Source of the DNA: Burkholderiales bacterium
GTDB taxonomy: Bacteria > Pseudomonadota > Gammaproteobacteria > Burkholderiales > CAIKXV01
Reading direction: 5' to 3'
Length of the DNA stretch: 8,587 nucleotides
NCBI GenBank assembly: GCA_014379045.1
Contig: JACMMK010000294.1
Coordinates: 1-8,587, forward strand
This document shows positions 6,005-8,587 of this stretch, one piece after another. The translations under genes were made by a program, and so were the position numbers. The notes beneath the pieces were generated by a model. That model saw nothing but the letters and a program-made list of their open reading frames with translations. It had not been told where the DNA came from and made no database searches. Each line of letters begins with the position of its first letter. Within the stretch, counting starts at the first letter, position 1.

Positions 6005-7666
6005 TTACATGCCGTATACGTCCCTCGCGCAGTCTCCACTCACCAAGCCATCGCGCACGTCCTGAGCCACGGCGTCGCGAGACCTCGATCCAGGGTCGCC
6101 GATACCGCCACCGCCCGGCGTTTCGACGATCACCCGATCACCCGCAGGAATCACCTGTCGGCCGAAGCCGCGCATCGTCGCGCCCGACGCGAGAGACAGG
6201 CGGCCACCCCCGCCGCTGTGTCCGCCGGTGCTGCCACGTGCGGGAAACGTGATGCGATCGAAGGTGGCGGAGATGATCATCGGCGCCGACTCGCCGTTGG
6301 CGATCTCCATGATCTGGCCGAGGCCGCCGCGATACTGCCCGGCGCCGCCGGAGTCCGGGCGATACTCCTTCTTCCAGTACACCACCGGTGACAGCGTTTC
6401 CATGATCTCCACGGCGACGTTGCGGATGCCGCTCGGAAACGAGGTGACCGACAGCCCGTCCTTGCCTGGCCGCGCGCCGGTGCCCCCGGTGTTGAATCCG
6501 ACGACGTTGAAGCGGGTCGCGCCGCGGATGAGTGCCGGGTCCATGCCCTTCATCGTCTGCCCGCCGGCAAGGCGCACGTTCCAAAGCGAAGACGCGCCCT
6601 CGGTCGGTACCTTGTCCGCACGTGCCTGGCGCAGGCAACCGAACACCACGTCGGGCAGCATCTGACCGATGGTCGAGCGGGCGGCGACCGCGAGCGGGAA
6701 GGGTGCATTCACGATGGTGCCCTCGGGCGCGCTGATGCGGATCACCGAAAGTGACCCGGCGTTGTTCGGGATATGCGGGCCGATCACGCAGCGCACGCCG
6801 AACGAGGCATACGCGTCGGTGTAGCTCTTCGGGACGTTGATGCCGTTGCTGACCACGGGGCTGGTGCCGGTGAAGTCGATGTCGATGCCGCGTTTCGACA
6901 CGGTGAGTGCGCCGACCAGCGTGATCGGGGTGTCGTAGCCGTCGGTGGTCATCGAACACGACCACGTGCCCTGCGGCCATGCGCGCACCGCCGCCAGCAT
7001 GGCCGCGCGCGAGCGCGCGATGATGTGTTCGGACAGGCGCTCGATATCGCTCAACCGATACTCGCTCATCATCGCCAGCAGCCGAGCACCGCCGATCTCG
7101 TTGCATGCGACCAGCCCGTAGATGTCGCCTTCGACCTGCACCGGCTCGCGCACGTTGGCGCGCACCACCTTCAGCATCGTCTCGTCCATCCTGCCGCGGG
7201 AGACGAGCCGCACGATCGGAATGAACAGGCCCTCGTGATAGATCTGCGTGCCATCGGCGGAGAGGCCGATGCCGCCGATGTCCACCACGTGCACGGTCGA
7301 GGCGAACAGCGCGACCATGCGCCTGCCCTTGAACACCGGGGTGACCATCGTGAGATCGTTGAGGTGGCCGGTCCCCTTCCACGGATCGTTGGTGAGGAAC
7401 ACGTCGCCCGCGAACATCGCTTCGCGTGGGTACTCCTGCAGAAAGTACTTCACCGACTCGGCCATCGAGTTGACATGACCTGGCGTCCCGGTCACCGCCT
7501 GCGCCACCATCCGCCCATCGGGCAGGAATACCCCGGCCGAGAGGTCCCCGGCTTCACGCGTGGCGGCACCGAATGCCGTGCGGATCAGTGTCTGCGCCTG
7601 TTCCTCTACCACCGAAATCAGGCGATTCCACATCACCTGCATCTGGATGTCGGCGAGTCTGGCCAT
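6005..7666 (-). CDS. hyuB: Hydantoinase/oxoprolinase family subunit B
   Basis: The 553-residue protein is the HyuB-type subunit of an ATP-dependent cyclic-amide hydrolase (N-methylhydantoinase, 5-oxoprolinase and related acyl/acetone-carboxylase-like enzymes); these work in the cytoplasm as complexes with HyuA. Family landmarks run the full length. They include GHVNSMAES (63-71), NDPWKGTGHLND (93-104), EGDIYGLVACNEIGG (179-193), FNTGGTGARPGKDG (391-404), DSGGAGQYRGGLGQ (438-451) and the closing VETPGGGGIGDP (514-525) with DVRDGLVS ending in YGM. Length is normal. ATG at 7666 is preceded by AGGGGG (7680-7675), 8 bases away. Those bases lie in the last codons of hyuA, whose stop is 2 bases before this start, so the pair is translationally coupled. 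Substrate cannot be set from sequence: hydantoins, oxoproline and aryl ketones are all handled by relatives. No frameshift is seen. Confidence 0.93.
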   Translation of the reverse strand: MARLADIQMQVMWNRLISVVEEQAQTLIRTAFGAATREAGDLSAGVFLPDGRMVAQAVTGTPGHVNSMAESVKYFLQEYPREAMFAGDVFLTNDPWKGTGHLNDLTMVTPVFKGRRMVALFASTVHVVDIGGIGLSADGTQIYHEGLFIPIVRLVSRGRMDETMLKVVRANVREPVQVEGDIYGLVACNEIGGARLLAMMSEYRLSDIERLSEHIIARSRAAMLAAVRAWPQGTWSCSMTTDGYDTPITLVGALTVSKRGIDIDFTGTSPVVSNGINVPKSYTDAYASFGVRCVIGPHIPNNAGSLSVIRISAPEGTIVNAPFPLAVAARSTIGQMLPDVVFGCLRQARADKVPTEGASSLWNVRLAGGQTMKGMDPALIRGATRFNVVGFNTGGTGARPGKDGLSVTSFPSGIRNVAVEIMETLSPVVYWKKEYRPDSGGAGQYRGGLGQIMEIANGESAPMIISATFDRITFPARGSTGGHSGGGGRLSLASGATMRGFGRQVIPAGDRVIVETPGGGGIGDPGSRSRDAVAQDVRDGLVSGDCARDVYGM

Positions 7667-7668
7667 GT

Positions 7669-8587
7669 TCAGGTCCCCCTGGTGCGCGTCGTCGCGCTCT
7701 GACGCTTCTTGTCGATCACGATGGAGCCGAGGCCGTCGATCGAGGCGTCGAAATCGGCGGTGACGACGACGGTGGTCTGATCCTCGACGATCAGCGCCGG
7801 GCCGGCGACGCGCGCGCCGGGTGGCATCGCGCTGCGCTCGTACACCGGCACGGCTCGCCAGCGCGCGAGTTTCGGCTCGAACACCCTGCGTCGCTCGGAA
7901 GGTGTGGCCGTCTTGCGCGGCAGCGCACGCGCTTTCGGCGCGCGTTCGATTCGGGTCGAGACCGTGACCGACCAACTCATGATCTCGACGTCCATGTTCG
8001 GAACGATGCGGCCGTAGAGCGCTCGATAGGCCGTGTCGAATGCGGCCTTGAGGTGTCCCACATCCCTGGCAAGGAGCTTGCCGTCAGGCAATGTCACGGT
8101 GATCTCATGGCCTTGTCCGGCGTAGCGCATGTACGCGATGCGCGTACGCGTCAACGGCGCCGTGCGCGCCGCCTGGCGCACGACTGCGGTCGCCTGTGCG
8201 GTCATCTCGGCGAGCACGCGATTGGCCTGCACCGTATCGAGCGTGGCGATCCGCTGGTACCAGCTGCGCACCGCCTGGAACGCCACCGGGGCGGTCAGAA
8301 AGCCCAGCGCGGAGCCTACACTCGCGCCGACCGGGATGACGACGCGTGCGATCCCGAGCTTGTCCGCGAGCCGCGCCGCGTGCAGCGGTGCGGCACCGCC
8401 GAACGCGATCAGCGTGTAGTCCTCGACGGTCTTGCCCAGTTCCATCGCGTGGACGCGCGCCGCGTTGGCCATGTTCTCGGTGACGATCTCGCCGATCGCC
8501 AGCGCGCCGAGCGCCGGATCCAGGCCCAGCGGCTTCGCCACATCGCGCTTGACCGCGGCCTCGGCGCGCGCGGGCTCGAGCGTGACC
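7669..8587 (-). CDS. hyuA: Hydantoinase/oxoprolinase family subunit A, C-terminal part (5' end outside the window)
   Basis: The last 305 residues of a HyuA-type subunit are visible; the family is usually near 690 residues, so more than half lies beyond the right edge. The frame is open to the edge (VTLEPARAEAAVKRD...), matching the family segment where Ala- and Arg-rich helices precede the GLDP loop, so a GTG at 8541 is internal and not the start. The conserved IAFGGAAPLHAARLADKLGI block, part of the actin-like ATP-binding fold, is present; relatives usually have AFGGAGPLHA, so one Gly is Ala here. GSALGFLTAPV follows, and the C-terminal beta domain ends with GPALIVEDQTTVVV. HyuA supplies the ATP-dependent activation step, with HyuB as partner. 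hyuB follows 2 bases after the stop. Confidence 0.92.
   Translation of the reverse strand, partial: VTLEPARAEAAVKRDVAKPLGLDPALGALAIGEIVTENMANAARVHAMELGKTVEDYTLIAFGGAAPLHAARLADKLGIARVVIPVGASVGSALGFLTAPVAFQAVRSWYQRIATLDTVQANRVLAEMTAQATAVVRQAARTAPLTRTRIAYMRYAGQGHEITVTLPDGKLLARDVGHLKAAFDTAYRALYGRIVPNMDVEIMSWSVTVSTRIERAPKARALPRKTATPSERRRVFEPKLARWRAVPVYERSAMPPGARVAGPALIVEDQTTVVVTADFDASIDGLGSIVIDKKRQSATTRTRGT

Noticed and set aside
6138..7382. 414-codon minus frame within hyuB
   Set aside because: Out-of-frame shadow rich in Arg, His and Gly, while the HyuB frame matches its family from end to end.
6773..7702. 309-codon plus-strand frame opposite hyuB
   Set aside because: Antisense shadow with His/Arg/Asp-rich composition and no motif.
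7667..7975. Longer N-terminus for hyuB starting at 7975
   Set aside because: It would overlap about 300 bases of hyuA in another frame. The family N-terminus begins at MARLADIQ (7666) with a ribosome site.
8539..8541. GTG at 8541 as the start of a short hyuA
   Set aside because: The frame stays open to the window edge and the preceding residues match the HyuA family, so the gene continues beyond the window.

Overview
The window is GC-rich and densely coded. It looks like a chromosomal segment of a betaproteobacterium, most likely Burkholderiales. The support is an orphan Bug/TctC-type periplasmic receptor, a glutamyl-tRNA synthetase that has lost its zinc ligands, tRNA genes with encoded CCA, and the general gene style. 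The taxonomic assignment is inference; no rRNA or other decisive marker is present.

Layout from left to right. A tRNA-Val(CAC) gene on the minus strand (51-125) has a plausible sigma-70 promoter behind it and a hairpin touching its 3' end. Divergent from it is a Bug receptor gene with a TTG start (297-1292, +). Twenty-three bases later comes gltX, glutamyl-tRNA synthetase (1316-2701, +). Convergent with gltX is an M20-family Zn-dependent amidohydrolase of the HyuC/AmaB carbamoylase group (2807-4105, -). A strong promoter (TTTACA-18-TATAAT) then drives a tRNA-Ala(GGC)/tRNA-Glu(UUC) pair (4260-4475, +). Convergent with the tRNAs is a membrane-anchored TlpA/DipZ-like thioredoxin-fold protein (4579-5700, -) whose CxxC motif reads C-I-N-W. 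About 300 bases without a convincing gene follow. The rest is hyuB (6005-7666, -) and the C-terminal part of hyuA (7669 to the right edge, -), the two subunits of a hydantoinase/oxoprolinase-type enzyme, separated by 2 bases.

How the genes may work together. tRNA-Glu lies close to the synthetase that charges it, with tRNA-Val and tRNA-Ala nearby, so the left and middle parts form a translation neighbourhood. HyuA, HyuB and the M20 hydrolase could together perform ATP-dependent opening of a cyclic amide followed by hydrolysis of the N-carbamoyl or amide product, with the Bug protein as a possible substrate receptor. These genes are on different transcripts, so the pathway link is a hypothesis.

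I found no CRISPR array, insertion sequence, phage gene or clearly new multi-gene system. The items most worth a second look are the single-cysteine DipZ-like protein, the divergent substrate loop of the M20 hydrolase, an 8-codon mini-ORF bridging the Bug gene and gltX, and small palindromes or hairpins at the edges of the tRNA-Val and Bug genes.
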